Source: Brevundimonas huaxiensis (GTDB lineage Bacteria > Pseudomonadota > Alphaproteobacteria > Caulobacterales > Caulobacteraceae). From it: DNA of 64,000 nucleotides. Shown piece by piece: positions 35,606 to 45,118 of this stretch. The notes below the pieces were generated by a model, which saw only the letters and a list, made by a program, of their open reading frames with translations, had not been told where the DNA came from and did no database searches. The translations under genes and the position numbers were made by a program. Every line of letters begins with the position of its first letter. The stretch's first letter is position 1. The stretch is taken from positions 1 through 64,000 of the forward strand of contig NZ_JABBJE010000002.1 of NCBI RefSeq assembly GCF_014218725.1, in the 5' to 3' direction.

Positions 35606-36427
35606 ATGACCGCTTCTAACGGCGCCGCTCCGTCTCGCCTACCCCAACAGGGGCATGGTTTTTCGCAAAATTCGCCCGAAACGGCGTTCGGCGCATCGAT
35701 CGACCCCGCCGACGTGGCGCGCTTCTCGGCCCAGGCGGCCGAATGGTGGGATGCGCACGGGCCGTTCGCGCCGCTGCACCGCTTCAACCCGGCGCGGCTG
35801 GCCTTGATCCGCGACCAGCTTTGCACGCGGCTGGGCCGCGATTCCAGGGCGCGGGCGCCCTTCGAAGGTCTGACCCTGCTGGACGTGGGGTGCGGCGGCG
35901 GACTTATCGCCGAGCCGATGCGGCGGATGGGCTTTGACGTCACCGCCATCGACGCCTCGTCCGAGAACATCGGCACCGCCCGCGCCCACGCCGACATGGT
36001 CGGCCTCGATATCGCCTATCGCGCCGCCACGGTCGAACAGATCGAGGCGGAAGGGGCGGGGCCGTTCGACGTGGTCCTGACGATGGAGGTGATCGAACAC
36101 GTCGCCGATCCCGAAGGCTTCGTGCGCGCCTGTTCGCGCCTGGTCCGGCCGGGCGGGGTGATGATGGTCGCTACCCTGAACCGCACGCTGAAGTCGCTGG
36201 CCCTGGGCAAGGTGGCGGCGGAATACATCCTGCGCTGGGTTCCCGCCGGCACCCACGACTGGCGCCAGTTCCTCAAGCCCGACGAAATCCGCACGATGCT
36301 GGCCGCCGAGCCGGTGACGGTCGAAGGCCCCTATGGCTTGAACTACGACCCGCTTCACGACCGATGGAGCCAGACCGACGATGCGGGCATCAACTATATG
36401 ATGGTCGCGACGCGGAGCGCCGCCTGA
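35606..36427 (+). CDS. ubiG: Ubiquinone biosynthesis O-methyltransferase
   Basis: The 273-residue SAM-dependent enzyme carries out both O-methylations of ubiquinone synthesis. After an N-terminal tail it shows [19 protein letters not shown], the UbiG signature ahead of the Rossmann fold. It then has [19 protein letters not shown] (motif I), [11 protein letters not shown] (motif post-II) and the C-terminal NYMMVA. It is about 30 residues longer than E. coli UbiG at the N-terminus, common in alphaproteobacteria. Start ATG 35606 gives MTASNGAAP; the open frame before it covers the lysC start. A bidirectional terminator follows. Confidence 0.95.
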   Translation: MTASNGAAPSRLPQQGHGFSQNSPETAFGASIDPADVARFSAQAAEWWDAHGPFAPLHRFNPARLALIRDQLCTRLGRDSRARAPFEGLTLLDVGCGGGLIAEPMRRMGFDVTAIDASSENIGTARAHADMVGLDIAYRAATVEQIEAEGAGPFDVVLTMEVIEHVADPEGFVRACSRLVRPGGVMMVATLNRTLKSLALGKVAAEYILRWVPAGTHDWRQFLKPDEIRTMLAAEPVTVEGPYGLNYDPLHDRWSQTDDAGINYMMVATRSAA

Positions 36428-36433
36428 AATGCA

Positions 36434-36463
36434 AAAGGCCGCCCGAAGGGCGGCCTTTCTTTC
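36434..36463. terminator. Bidirectional terminator between ubiG and the OPT gene
   Basis: A perfect 11-bp stem, AAAGGCCGCCC (36434-36444) with GGGCGGCCTTT (36448-36458), has a GAA loop. T-runs follow on the plus strand, and the four A at 36433-36436 give T on the minus strand. It serves both convergent genes. Confidence 0.9.
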
Positions 36464-36483
36464 TTTTTGATTGGGCTTTGCCC

Positions 36484-38535
36484 CTAGACCTTCGAAGCCC
36501 GGCTGCGGGTCCAGGCGTACAGGCCGAACACCGCGACGGCAAAGCCGACGATGCCTGCCAGCATGGCCGGCCAGGCCGAACCCTCGGGCAGCATGGCGAA
36601 GGGCGCGTCGTCCCTGGTCGCCACGATGACGCCGGCGGTGAAGACGCCGAACAGACTCTCGCCCACGATCAGGCCCGAGGCCAGCAGCACGCCCATCCGC
36701 CGCGCCACGTCGGCGTAGCGCGTGGACGAGACCGCCTTGTCGTAGATCCATCCGGCGACGGCGCCGATGACCAACATGGTCGTCACCGCAGCCGGCAGAT
36801 AGAAGCCGATGCCGACGGCCAGCGGCGGCAGCTTGACCTTGCCCTTGGTCGCCTTCGACACCACGGCGTCCAGCACGATGATGACCACGCCGATCGCCGC
36901 GCCCAGACCGATCAGGTCCCAGCGCAGATCGCCGCCGATGACGCCGCGCGCCAGGGCCGAGATCAGGGTCGCCTGGGGCGCCGCCAGGGTCTTGGCGCCT
37001 TCCACGATGGCGGGCGGGCCGCCTTCGAAGCCGAAGGCCTGGTTCAGCAGGTTCAGGATGAAGGGGATCACCAAGGCGCCGGCGCCGACGCCGACGATCA
37101 GCGCGACCTGCTGGCGCCACGGCGTGGCCTCGACCAACTGGCCCGTCTTCAGGTCCTGAAGGTTGTCATTGGCGATGACGGCGACGGCGAAGACGACCGC
37201 CGTCACGATCAGGGCGAAGGCGATGATCGACGGATCGGCCGGCACGCCGGCGACGGCCATGACGCCCAGCATCAGCAGCGAGGCGATGACGATGGCCAGG
37301 ATGCCGACGCCCGACACGGGGCTGTTCGACGAGCCGATCAGACCGGCCATGTACCCGCAGATGGCCGCCACGGCGAAACCGGTCAGCACCACATAGACCA
37401 GGCCGCCGATCACCAGGAGCGGCGTCGAGCCCGCCAGCGCCGGGGCGCTCTGGGCGAACCAGGCCAGAAGGCCGGCGATGCCGACCAGGCAGGCGACCGA
37501 CACGCCGCCCACCAGTTTGATCGGCAAATCTTGTTCGGTGCGCTCAAGCACCTCGCCGTGGGCGCGTTTGGCGTTGGCGGCCAGCGCCGAGGTCAGGCCG
37601 CCGATCAGCGGACCGGCCAGTTTGATCAGGGTCCAGATGGCGGCGACCCCGATGACGCCCGCGCCCATGAAGCGGACCTCGCGCGCCCAGACGGTGGTCG
37701 CCAGCTCCTCGGCCGGCGCGCCGGCGGGCAGGGTCGAGGCGATCGACGGAATGCCGTGCGCCGTCAGCCAGGCGACTGTGTCCGGACTGGTCAGGATCGG
37801 CACGGCGATGGCCCAGGCCAGCACCAGGCCGAACAGTTGCGCCAGACCGACCGTCAGGCCGATCAGGTGACCGGCCCCTAGCAGGGCGAACTGCATGCCG
37901 AAGCCCATGCCCGTGGCCCCGCCGCCCAGCGCGGCCGGCAGCTTGAAGAACTTCGCCGCCTCGCCCGCAAAGACCCGACCCGCGACCAGCAGGGCGTAGC
38001 CGGCCGACACCACGGCGCCGGCGACCACGACCCACAGGCCCGACTTGTTCTCGCGCACCGCGCTTTCGGTCTGTTCGGCCCCGCGCGAGCCGACCTTCAG
38101 CACCTCGGCGGCGGCGACGCCTTCGGGGTAGGGCAGGCCGCCGCCCGTGACCAGCGCCCGGCGCAGCGGGATCGAGAAGGTGACGCCCAGCACGCCGCCC
38201 AGAATGCAGATCGCCACCGACTGCCAGAACGGAAACTCCAGCCACCAGCCGATCATCACCAGGCCCGGCAGGACGAAGATGATCGAGCTCATGGCCCCGC
38301 CGACCGAGGCCACGGTCTGGACGGTCATATTCTCCCAGATGGTCGAGGTGCGGAACGCCCGCAGCACCGCCATCGAGATCACCGCCGCCGGAATGGCCGA
38401 GGCGAAGGTCAGGCCGACCAGCAGGCCCAGATAGGTGTTGGCGGCGGTGAAGATCACCGCCAGCAGGCAGCCCAGCACCAGGGCGCGGAGCGTAAGTTCT
38501 AGCCGGCCCTTCGGGGCGGCGGCGGCGTCTGTCAT
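36484..38535 (-). CDS. OPT family oligopeptide transporter
   Basis: The 683-residue membrane protein has about 16 hydrophobic segments and the layout of the OPT superfamily. The N-terminal NTYLGLLVGLTFASAIPAAV and the segment RRALVTGGGLPYPEGVAAAEVLK are typical of the bacterial OPT/YS-like branch, and IGSSNSPVSGVGIL is a conserved mid-protein loop. Family members carry peptides or metal chelates by proton symport. I prefer ATG 38535 (MTDAAAAPKGRLEL); an in-frame ATG at 38571 would add a 12-residue basic tail. It stands alone between ubiG and mutM. The substrate is not evident. Confidence 0.85.
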   Translation of the reverse strand: MTDAAAAPKGRLELTLRALVLGCLLAVIFTAANTYLGLLVGLTFASAIPAAVISMAVLRAFRTSTIWENMTVQTVASVGGAMSSIIFVLPGLVMIGWWLEFPFWQSVAICILGGVLGVTFSIPLRRALVTGGGLPYPEGVAAAEVLKVGSRGAEQTESAVRENKSGLWVVVAGAVVSAGYALLVAGRVFAGEAAKFFKLPAALGGGATGMGFGMQFALLGAGHLIGLTVGLAQLFGLVLAWAIAVPILTSPDTVAWLTAHGIPSIASTLPAGAPAEELATTVWAREVRFMGAGVIGVAAIWTLIKLAGPLIGGLTSALAANAKRAHGEVLERTEQDLPIKLVGGVSVACLVGIAGLLAWFAQSAPALAGSTPLLVIGGLVYVVLTGFAVAAICGYMAGLIGSSNSPVSGVGILAIVIASLLMLGVMAVAGVPADPSIIAFALIVTAVVFAVAVIANDNLQDLKTGQLVEATPWRQQVALIVGVGAGALVIPFILNLLNQAFGFEGGPPAIVEGAKTLAAPQATLISALARGVIGGDLRWDLIGLGAAIGVVIIVLDAVVSKATKGKVKLPPLAVGIGFYLPAAVTTMLVIGAVAGWIYDKAVSSTRYADVARRMGVLLASGLIVGESLFGVFTAGVIVATRDDAPFAMLPEGSAWPAMLAGIVGFAVAVFGLYAWTRSRASKV

Positions 38536-38656
38536 ATGCGCGGTCCCACGTTTGCGCGGACGTAAGCGCATTCTGTCGCAGGCGGCAACTGGTCGCGGTC
38601 AGATGCGAGCGCCCCCGCCGCTTGGCCCCGCGACCCTGACGGGCTAGGACCGGCCC

Positions 38657-39520
38657 ATGCCCGAACTTCCCGAGGTCGAAACCGTCCGACGCGGCCTGAC
38701 GCCGGTGCTGGAGAGCGCGCGGCTCTCGCGGGTCCGGATCAACCGGCCCGACCTGCGATTTCCCTTCCCCGCGCGGTTCGTCGAACGACTGGAGGGGGCG
38801 ACGGTCCTGCGGGTGGACCGGCGGGCCAAATATCTGCTCATGCCGCTCTCGACCGGCGAGACCTGGATCACCCACCTGGGCATGACCGGCCGGTTCACTC
38901 TGGACGGCACCCTGCTGGGCGAGTTCGAGGAGGCCGCGCCGATCGCCGGCAAGCACGAACATTTCAGCGGCTGCGCCATCCGCGATAGGGCGGCGACCCG
39001 CATCGGGTACGCCGACGCGCGCCGGTTCGGCTTCATGGGCCTGATCTCCACCGATCAGATCGAGACCCATCCCTGGTTCGCCGGCCTGGGGCCAGAGCCG
39101 CTGGGCAACGGCTTTTCCGGCGCCCATCTGGTCGAGGCCTTCGCCGGCAAGAAGCAGAACATCAAGGTCAGTCTGCTGGATCAGCGGATCGTCGCCGGTC
39201 TGGGCAATATCTATGTGTGCGAGGCCCTGTACCGCGCCCGCATCTCGCCCCTGGTCGCGGCCGGATCGGTGTCGAAGGCCCGGCTGGAGCGTCTGGCGAC
39301 CGAGGTCCGCAATGTGCTGAACGACGCCATCGAGGCGGGCGGCTCGACCCTGCGCGACTTCGCCAACGCCGAGGGCGGCCAGGGCTATTTCCAGCACCGC
39401 TTCGACGTCTATAGCCGCGAGGGCGAGCCTTGCCGTGGTGAGAAATGCACCGGCGTGGTCGCCCGCATCGTCCAGGGCGGCCGCTCCACCTTCTACTGCC
39501 CCTCCTGCCAGAAACGATAG
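38657..39520 (+). CDS. mutM: Formamidopyrimidine-DNA glycosylase
   Basis: The 287-residue bifunctional base-excision repair enzyme removes 8-oxoguanine and formamidopyrimidines and nicks the abasic site. After Met removal Pro2 is the nucleophile (PELPEVETVRRGL) and Glu3 the acid. Lys58 (RRAKYLL), the H2TH region KVSLLDQRIVAGLGNIYVCE and the zinc finger C-x4-C-x16-C-x2-C at the C-terminus are all present, so it should be active. The DUF1697 gene begins 5 bp after the stop, probably co-transcribed. Confidence 0.97.
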   Translation: MPELPEVETVRRGLTPVLESARLSRVRINRPDLRFPFPARFVERLEGATVLRVDRRAKYLLMPLSTGETWITHLGMTGRFTLDGTLLGEFEEAAPIAGKHEHFSGCAIRDRAATRIGYADARRFGFMGLISTDQIETHPWFAGLGPEPLGNGFSGAHLVEAFAGKKQNIKVSLLDQRIVAGLGNIYVCEALYRARISPLVAAGSVSKARLERLATEVRNVLNDAIEAGGSTLRDFANAEGGQGYFQHRFDVYSREGEPCRGEKCTGVVARIVQGGRSTFYCPSCQKR

Positions 39521-39524
39521 GCCC

Positions 39525-40064
39525 ATGAGCGAACGCATCTGCCTGTTGCGCGGCGTCAATGTGGGCGGGGTTAAGGTCCCGATGGCCGAGCTGAAGGCCA
39601 TCGCCGTCGAGGCCGGTTTCGCCAACCCGCGCACCCTGCTGGCCAGCGGCAATCTGGTGATCGAGAGCGACGCCGACCCAACCGATGTCGAGGCTCAGCT
39701 GGAAGAAGGCATCGCCGCCCACTTCGGTCGCCCCATCGAGGTGATCGTGCGCACGCCGCCGCAATGGGCGGCGCTGATGGCCGCCAATCCGTTCGCGGAT
39801 CAGGCCAGGATCGACAGCTCCAAACTGCTGGTCATGGTGATGAAGGCCGGGATCAAGGACGGGGCGGTCGAGGCCCTGCGCGGCTTCGCGGCCGGCGCCG
39901 AGCGAGTCGAGCCGGTCGGCGGAGACCTGTTTTTCTGGCACCCCGACGGCCTGGGCCGCTCGAAGATGGCGGAAAAGGCCCAGCCGCGCCTGATCGGCGT
40001 CGGCACCGGCCGCAACTGGAACACAGTGCGGAAACTGGCCGCCATGGTCGGGCTGGAGGACTGA
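39525..40064 (+). CDS. DUF1697 domain-containing protein
   Basis: The 179-residue protein begins MSERICLLRGVNVGGVKVPM and continues ELKAIAVEAGFANPRTLLASGNLV, the strongly conserved N-terminus of the DUF1697 family. The C-terminus RNWNTVRKLAAM is also typical. The fold is known to be alpha/beta; no biochemical role is established that I can name. It lies 5 bp after mutM and 3 bp ahead of the next small gene, so the three look like one operon. The frame runs upstream into mutM, but ATG 39525 fits the family start. Confidence 0.85.
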   Translation: MSERICLLRGVNVGGVKVPMAELKAIAVEAGFANPRTLLASGNLVIESDADPTDVEAQLEEGIAAHFGRPIEVIVRTPPQWAALMAANPFADQARIDSSKLLVMVMKAGIKDGAVEALRGFAAGAERVEPVGGDLFFWHPDGLGRSKMAEKAQPRLIGVGTGRNWNTVRKLAAMVGLED

Positions 40065-40067
40065 ACG

Positions 40068-40511
40068 ATGCGCAAAATCCACCTGTGGATCAGTCTGATC
40101 GTCGGCGTCCTGGTCTGGGGCGCCTATTTCGTCCACTTCGTCCAGGGTTTGCGCGCCGGCGATCTCGGCGACCTGATCTGGTGGTTCGTCGCCGCCCTGG
40201 TCGTCGCCGCCGTCGCCGAGGCCGCCGCCACCGGCCTGATCGCGCGTCTGTTGCGCCGTCGCGCCCGCGTGCTGGACGAGGGGCCGACGCTTCAGGCGGC
40301 GCTGAAGGCGGGCCATATCGCCCTGATGCTGCTGGTGGGCCTGGTCCTGATCTCGGCGCTGGTCCTGGCCCTGTCGTCCGTCTTCGGCTGGACGCTGGAC
40401 CTGTCGGGCGCGCGGGGTCAGGTGATCGCCGCCAATCTTCTGCTGGGCATGGTCGTCGTGGTCGAACTGGTCCGCGCCGCCCTGACCTTGGCGCTGATGC
40501 CCCGACGATAG
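40068..40511 (+). CDS. Small membrane protein of unknown function
   Basis: This 147-residue protein has four likely membrane helices (about 7-27, 37-62, 84-108, 119-141) separated by an arginine-rich cytoplasmic loop (LLRRRARVLDEG). I do not recognise the family. It begins 3 bp after the DUF1697 stop, so it is probably translated with it. Codon use matches the neighbours, which supports a real gene. Confidence 0.65.
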   Translation: MRKIHLWISLIVGVLVWGAYFVHFVQGLRAGDLGDLIWWFVAALVVAAVAEAAATGLIARLLRRRARVLDEGPTLQAALKAGHIALMLLVGLVLISALVLALSSVFGWTLDLSGARGQVIAANLLLGMVVVVELVRAALTLALMPRR

Positions 40512-40570
40512 CGCCTGCGCTAGCGGGCCCCGCCGCGCGCCTGTATGACCGCCGTCAAAGGAGACCAACC

Positions 40571-41359
40571 ATGGCCGACGCCTATTCCAACCTGCTGATC
40601 GAACGCCACGCCGACGGCTATGCGGTGGTGACCCTGAACCGGCCCGAGGCTCTGAACGCGCTGAACGCGGCCCTGTTCAAGGATCTGGCCGACTTCCTGG
40701 ACAGCGTCGAGCATGACGACAGCGTGCGCTGCCTGATCCTGACCGGCGCGGGCGAAAAGGCCTTCGCCGCCGGCGCCGACATCAAGGAGATGGCGGACCA
40801 GACCTATGCCCAGATGTACACGGGCAACTATTTCGCCCTCGGTCACGACCGCATCACCCGGTTCAGAAAGCCGATCATCGCCGCGGTGAACGGCTTCGCC
40901 CTGGGCGGCGGCTGCGAACTGGCCATGCTGTGCGACTTCATCGTCGCCTCGGACAAGGCGAAGTTCGGCCAGCCCGAGATCAACCTGGGCGTCGCGCCGG
41001 GCATCGGCGGGTCCCAGCGCCTGACCCGACTGGTGGGCAAGTCCAAGGCCATGGACATGGTCCTGACCGCCCGGATGATGGATGCGGCGGAAGCGGAACG
41101 CGCCGGCCTGGCCTCGCGCGTCTTCCCGCACGACACCCTGCTGGACGAAACGCGCAAGATCGCCGCCAAAATCGCCTCGCAAAGCCCGCTGGCGATCATT
41201 GCCAATAAGGAGATGGTCAACGCCGCGCTGGAGACGACCTTGACGCAAGGAGTCCAGTTCGAACGCCGCCTGTTCCACTCCCTGTTCGCCTTCGAGGACC
41301 AGAAGGAAGGTATGTCCGCCTTCGTCGAAAAGCGCAAACCCGAGTTCAAGGGGCGATAG
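40571..41359 (+). CDS. Enoyl-CoA hydratase
   Basis: The 262-residue crotonase-fold enzyme hydrates trans-2-enoyl-CoA in fatty-acid or amino-acid breakdown. The oxyanion-hole segment FAAGADIKEM (65-74), the catalytic Glu116 in GFALGGGCELAM and Glu136 in GQPEINLGVAPGIGG are all in place, as expected for a short-chain (EchA/PaaF-like) hydratase rather than an isomerase. The C-terminal helix with EDQKEGMSAFVEKRKPEF is the usual trimer-capping and CoA-contact tail. Start ATG 40571 follows an AAAGGAGA ribosome site. No other beta-oxidation gene is adjacent, so the physiological substrate is open. Confidence 0.92.
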   Translation: MADAYSNLLIERHADGYAVVTLNRPEALNALNAALFKDLADFLDSVEHDDSVRCLILTGAGEKAFAAGADIKEMADQTYAQMYTGNYFALGHDRITRFRKPIIAAVNGFALGGGCELAMLCDFIVASDKAKFGQPEINLGVAPGIGGSQRLTRLVGKSKAMDMVLTARMMDAAEAERAGLASRVFPHDTLLDETRKIAAKIASQSPLAIIANKEMVNAALETTLTQGVQFERRLFHSLFAFEDQKEGMSAFVEKRKPEFKGR

Positions 41360-41407
41360 GTCGCACGCACGCGTCAACCGATCGCCGTGATCGGGCGTTA
41401 GGGGCGG

Positions 41408-42307
41408 ATGATGATCCGCCTTCTCGCCTCGCTGCTTGCAACCCTGTTCGTCCTCGCCCCGGTCGCCGTCCAGGCCAAGGTGCAGTCACAGGCCGCCCCG
41501 GCCTTCAGCTCCAGCCGCATCATCGTCGAGACGCGCGGGCGGGGGCCGGACATCATCTTCATTCCCGGCCTGGGTTCGACCGGCTCGGCCTGGCGGTCGA
41601 CGGCGGATCGGCTCGATAACCGCTACCGGGTGCATCTGGTCACCCTGCGCGGCTTTGGCGAGACCCAGATCGGCGACAATGTCAGCGGCGGTCTGGCCGG
41701 CCCCGCCGCCAGCGAGATCGAACGCTACATCCGCGAACAGCGCATCGATCGTCCCGCCGTGATCGGCCATTCGCTGGGCGGCCAGATCGCCCTGCGCGTC
41801 GCCGCCGATATGGGCGACCGGATCGGGCGCGTCATGGTGGTCGATTCCTCGCCCTTCTTCCCGTCCCTGATCGATGCCCGCACCACATCCGATCAGGTCG
41901 AGCCCCTGGCCCGTCTGGGCTATCAGGCCCTGCTCCTGTTCGGCGATCAGGCGCTGAAGTCCCAGGTCGCGGCCTTTGGCGTGGACATGGGTCTGGCCGG
42001 CGACATGGTGTTCGAGGGGCTGGGGCTTCAGGGCGGCGACCGGCGCGTCCTGGCTCAGGGTCTGTATGAGGCCCTGACCGTCGATCTGCGCCCCCGCCTG
42101 TCTGAGATCACCGCCCCGGTCACCGTCGTCTATGGCTGGACCCGCAATCCCGAGGCGCCGCGCAACCGGCTGGAGGGGCTGTATCGCTACGGCTTCGAAG
42201 GCTTGCCGCGCACGGCCCGGTTCGAGCGGATCGAAGGCGCCGAACACCAGGTGATGATGCAGCAGCCGCAGCGGTTTCTGGCGGCGGTGCAGCGGTTCCT
42301 GAGCTGA
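41408..42307 (+). CDS. Secreted alpha/beta hydrolase
   Basis: The 299-residue protein has a signal peptide (about 1-23, VQA/KV) and an alpha/beta-hydrolase fold. It shows the oxyanion segment FIPGLGSTGSAW, nucleophile Ser122 in GHSLGG, a probable acid Asp in the late sheet region and catalytic His in EGAEHQVMMQQP near 276. The motif pattern is that of esterases/lipases or small-amide hydrolases acting in the periplasm. The stop lies 3 bp from the convergent dsbD-like gene. The substrate is unknown. Confidence 0.82.
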   Translation: MMIRLLASLLATLFVLAPVAVQAKVQSQAAPAFSSSRIIVETRGRGPDIIFIPGLGSTGSAWRSTADRLDNRYRVHLVTLRGFGETQIGDNVSGGLAGPAASEIERYIREQRIDRPAVIGHSLGGQIALRVAADMGDRIGRVMVVDSSPFFPSLIDARTTSDQVEPLARLGYQALLLFGDQALKSQVAAFGVDMGLAGDMVFEGLGLQGGDRRVLAQGLYEALTVDLRPRLSEITAPVTVVYGWTRNPEAPRNRLEGLYRYGFEGLPRTARFERIEGAEHQVMMQQPQRFLAAVQRFLS

Positions 42308-42310
42308 CGC

Positions 42311-44473
42311 TCAATCCTTCAGCGCATCCACGACCACGCCCTCGGTCAACAGCTGCGGCAGGATTTCCGGATCGGCCCGGCCCGGTCGATACAGCAGATA
42401 CAGCGGCACGCCTGAACGCCCATGCGCCTGAAGCTCGCGGGTGATGGCGTCGTCGCGCCGGGTCCAGTCGCCGACCAGATAGGCGGCGTTCGCTTCGCGC
42501 ATCGCCTTGGCGACACGCGGCGAAGACAGGGCCGCGCGTTCGTTGATCTTGCACGTCACGCACCAGTCGGCGGTCAGATTGACCAGCACGGGTCGCCCCG
42601 ACGCGGTCGCTGCATTCACCGCCGCCGCCGACCAGGGCTGGGCCGCCAGCGGGCCGCTGTCGCCTTGAGGCGCGGCGTCCATATCTCGCGCCGCACCGGC
42701 CGCAACGCCTGCCAGGCCCAGCGCCAGAACGCCGATGACGATCGCGCAGATCGTGGTCAGCATCGACCGTTCATCACGCTGGCGCGCCGCTTGCGCCAGG
42801 CCCGTCAACCAGGCCGCCAGAGCCAGCAGCAGCGCCGCTGTCAGCAGCAGGCCCAGGGCGTCGACGCCGCCCTGCCGCGTGAACACCCACAACAGCCACA
42901 GCGCCGCCCCATACATGGGAAAGGCCAGCAGACCCTTCAGCCGCTCCATCCAGACGCCGGGTCGCGGCAGGCGCGACAGCAGGCCGGGCGACAGGCTGAC
43001 CGCCAGATAGGGCAGGGCCAGACCCAGCCCCAGCACCAGGAACACGGCCAGCGCCATCGGCCAGGACAGGACCAGGGCCGCGCCGAGCGCTGCGGCCATG
43101 AAGGGCGCGGTGCAGGGCGCTGCGACGACCACGGCCAGAACTCCGGTGAAGAAGGCGCCTACCGCACCGGGCAGGCGCGACAGGGGGCCGGACCCCGCGT
43201 TCTGCAATCCGGCGCCCACATGGAAGACTCCCGACAGGTTCAGCCCGACCAGCAGCATGACCAGGGCCAGGGCCGCGACCACGCCCGGCGACTGAAGCTG
43301 GAAACCCCAGCCGATCGCCTGACCCGCCGCCCTCAGCGCCAGCAGGGCGCCGGCCAGAACCAGGAAGCTGACCAGCACCCCGGCGGTGAAGGCCAGGCCG
43401 TCGCGCCGCGCCCGCGCCGGATCATGCGCCGCCGCCGACAGCGACGCCGCCTTCATCGCCAGAACCGGGAAGACGCACGGCATCAGGTTCAGCACCAGCC
43501 CGCCCAACAGCGCCAGACCCAGCGTCTGAAGGAAGACCAGAGCGCCGGTTCTCGCCGGCGTGGGCGTGGTCTCGTCCAGCGGCTTCAGCGCCGCGCCGCC
43601 TTGGGCGCCCGCCAGAGGCGCGCCCGGCTCCGCCGTGACCTCCCAGGCGCCCTTGTCGGTGGCCAGGACCCCGCTCAGCGCCGTCTGCGTGGCATCCTTG
43701 CCGGCCGTCAGCGTCAGGGTCAGGCCGTTCGGTCCCCGCTGGCCCGACTGGGTCGCCGCATGGTCGATGCGCCCGCCGTCGAAAGGATAGAAATAGACCT
43801 GTCCGATGTCGGCCCCAATCAGCGGCCCGCCGGTGGCGGTCAGAATCAGTTGGCCGCCCTGACGCGTGACGCGCGCCTCGATCCCGGCCGGGCGCGGCGC
43901 GGTTTCGACCAGCCGCTCGATCTCTTCACCCCAGGGTTTGGCCAGCGGCGCTGCGCCCTCGCGCACCGGCAGGGCCAGCGACAGGGTCATCGGCTCGGGC
44001 ACGCACATCTGGTCGCTGCACACCAGGAACAGCACATCCGTCGTCAGGGTCAGCACTTCGCCCGGCCGCGCCGTGGGCGGCACATGGATCGGCACGGGCA
44101 AGAGCACCGCGCCCGAATAGCCGTAATTCATCAGGCTCATCAGCCGCTGGCGGCTGGGCAGGGGCCACAGGATCGGATCGGCGGTCACCCCGGCGGGCAG
44201 GGTCCAGATCAGGCTGGTCGCACCGCCGCTGTCGCCCGGATTGCGCCAATAGGTGTGCCAGCCGGGCGCGATCTTCTGGCGCACCGCCACAACGGTCGTC
44301 GAACCGGGCGCGACCCATTGCGACATCGGGACCAGTTCGGCCTCGATCCGCTCGGTCCGCTGCGGCCCGAAGGCGACGACGCCCGTGGGCTGGGCCTGCA
44401 CCGGCTGGGCGACGGCCGCCGAAACGCCCGTCAAACTGAACAGCAGGCCGAGGAGAAGGGCGAAGAGGCGCAA
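42311..44473 (-). CDS. DsbD/ScsB-type thiol:disulfide reductant transporter
   Basis: The 720-residue membrane protein carries reducing power from cytoplasmic thioredoxin to the periplasm. A signal peptide is followed by a large N-terminal periplasmic domain (about 25-300) with a Cys pair (FLVCSDQMCVPE), as in ScsB-like proteins. Next comes a transmembrane domain of eight helices with the two redox cysteines in NLMPCVFPVLAMK and VAAPCTAPFM, and a C-terminal thioredoxin domain with C638-V-T-C641 (ADWCVTCK). All three thiol pairs needed for relay are present. It is longer than E. coli DsbD (565), matching the ScsB subgroup. Confidence 0.9.
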   Translation of the reverse strand: MRLFALLLGLLFSLTGVSAAVAQPVQAQPTGVVAFGPQRTERIEAELVPMSQWVAPGSTTVVAVRQKIAPGWHTYWRNPGDSGGATSLIWTLPAGVTADPILWPLPSRQRLMSLMNYGYSGAVLLPVPIHVPPTARPGEVLTLTTDVLFLVCSDQMCVPEPMTLSLALPVREGAAPLAKPWGEEIERLVETAPRPAGIEARVTRQGGQLILTATGGPLIGADIGQVYFYPFDGGRIDHAATQSGQRGPNGLTLTLTAGKDATQTALSGVLATDKGAWEVTAEPGAPLAGAQGGAALKPLDETTPTPARTGALVFLQTLGLALLGGLVLNLMPCVFPVLAMKAASLSAAAHDPARARRDGLAFTAGVLVSFLVLAGALLALRAAGQAIGWGFQLQSPGVVAALALVMLLVGLNLSGVFHVGAGLQNAGSGPLSRLPGAVGAFFTGVLAVVVAAPCTAPFMAAALGAALVLSWPMALAVFLVLGLGLALPYLAVSLSPGLLSRLPRPGVWMERLKGLLAFPMYGAALWLLWVFTRQGGVDALGLLLTAALLLALAAWLTGLAQAARQRDERSMLTTICAIVIGVLALGLAGVAAGAARDMDAAPQGDSGPLAAQPWSAAAVNAATASGRPVLVNLTADWCVTCKINERAALSSPRVAKAMREANAAYLVGDWTRRDDAITRELQAHGRSGVPLYLLYRPGRADPEILPQLLTEGVVVDALKD

Positions 44474-44558
44474 ACGCGTGTTCCGGCAGGCGAGGGGAGC
44501 GCCGCAACCTAATGCGTCACGCGTCCCCGCGCCATCGCTTCGCCCGCCCCCGCGTCGA

Positions 44559-44999
44559 TCAGCGCGGATAGGCCTCGTAGATCACTTCCGCGCGGCGCCG
44601 CAGCGGTTCGTCATTGCCGGCTGCCGTTGTGGCGCCCGCATCGCCTGCGGCGTTCAGCTCGAAGATCGGCGCGGGCATGCCCGCCTGAGTCAGCGCCTCG
44701 ACCACGGTCCGCGCGCGCCGCTGCGACAGGTTCAGATTGGCTTCGGGCGTTCCCGTGGCGTCGGCCAGGCCCACCACGCGCACCTTGCGCACGTCGCAAT
44801 CCTTCGCCTTGGTCGCCGCCGCCTTCAGCACCATCGCCGCCGGCTCGGTCAGCCGCGCCTGGTTTTCCAGGAAATAGATATCGAACCGCCCCGGCGCGCA
44901 CAGCGATTCGCCCACCACCAGCGCCTCGCGCTTGGGCATCGGCGCGCACGCCGCCAGCACACCCATGGCCGCCACAGCCAGACCCATCGATCGCTTCAT
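44559..44999 (-). CDS. OmpA-family lipoprotein
   Basis: The 146-residue protein has lipobox VLAAC (Cys about 17) and a C-terminal OmpA-like peptidoglycan-binding domain. FDIYFLENQARLTEPA matches the domain start, and VRVVGLADATGTPEANLNLSQRRARTVVEAL has the D-x-x-G-x-x-x-x-N-x-x-L-x-x-x-R-A motif. It thus tethers the outer membrane to the wall. Start ATG 44999 follows a strong GGAGGAGGG ribosome site; the longer frame is not needed. It lies 85 bp ahead of the dsbD-like gene on the same strand, a weak hint of co-transcription. Confidence 0.85.
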   Translation of the reverse strand: MKRSMGLAVAAMGVLAACAPMPKREALVVGESLCAPGRFDIYFLENQARLTEPAAMVLKAAATKAKDCDVRKVRVVGLADATGTPEANLNLSQRRARTVVEALTQAGMPAPIFELNAAGDAGATTAAGNDEPLRRRAEVIYEAYPR

Positions 45000-45036
45000 T
45001 TCAGCCCTCCTCCGGCTCGGCCGGCCCATTACGCAA

Positions 45037-45070
45037 AAGAGGCGGCCCGTCGTCCGACAGGCCGCCTCTT
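45037..45070 (-). terminator. Terminator of the glycine-zipper lipoprotein gene
   Basis: An 11-bp stem, GGCCGCCTCTT/AAGAGGCGGCC (45060-45070 with 45037-45047), has a 12-base loop. Downstream on the minus strand the stem end runs into TTTT. It lies between the glycine-zipper gene and the OmpA-like gene. Confidence 0.75.
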
Positions 45071-45118
45071 CAACCTAACGCCGGTCGCGGACCTTCGCGA
45101 CCGGCATTTGATCACTGA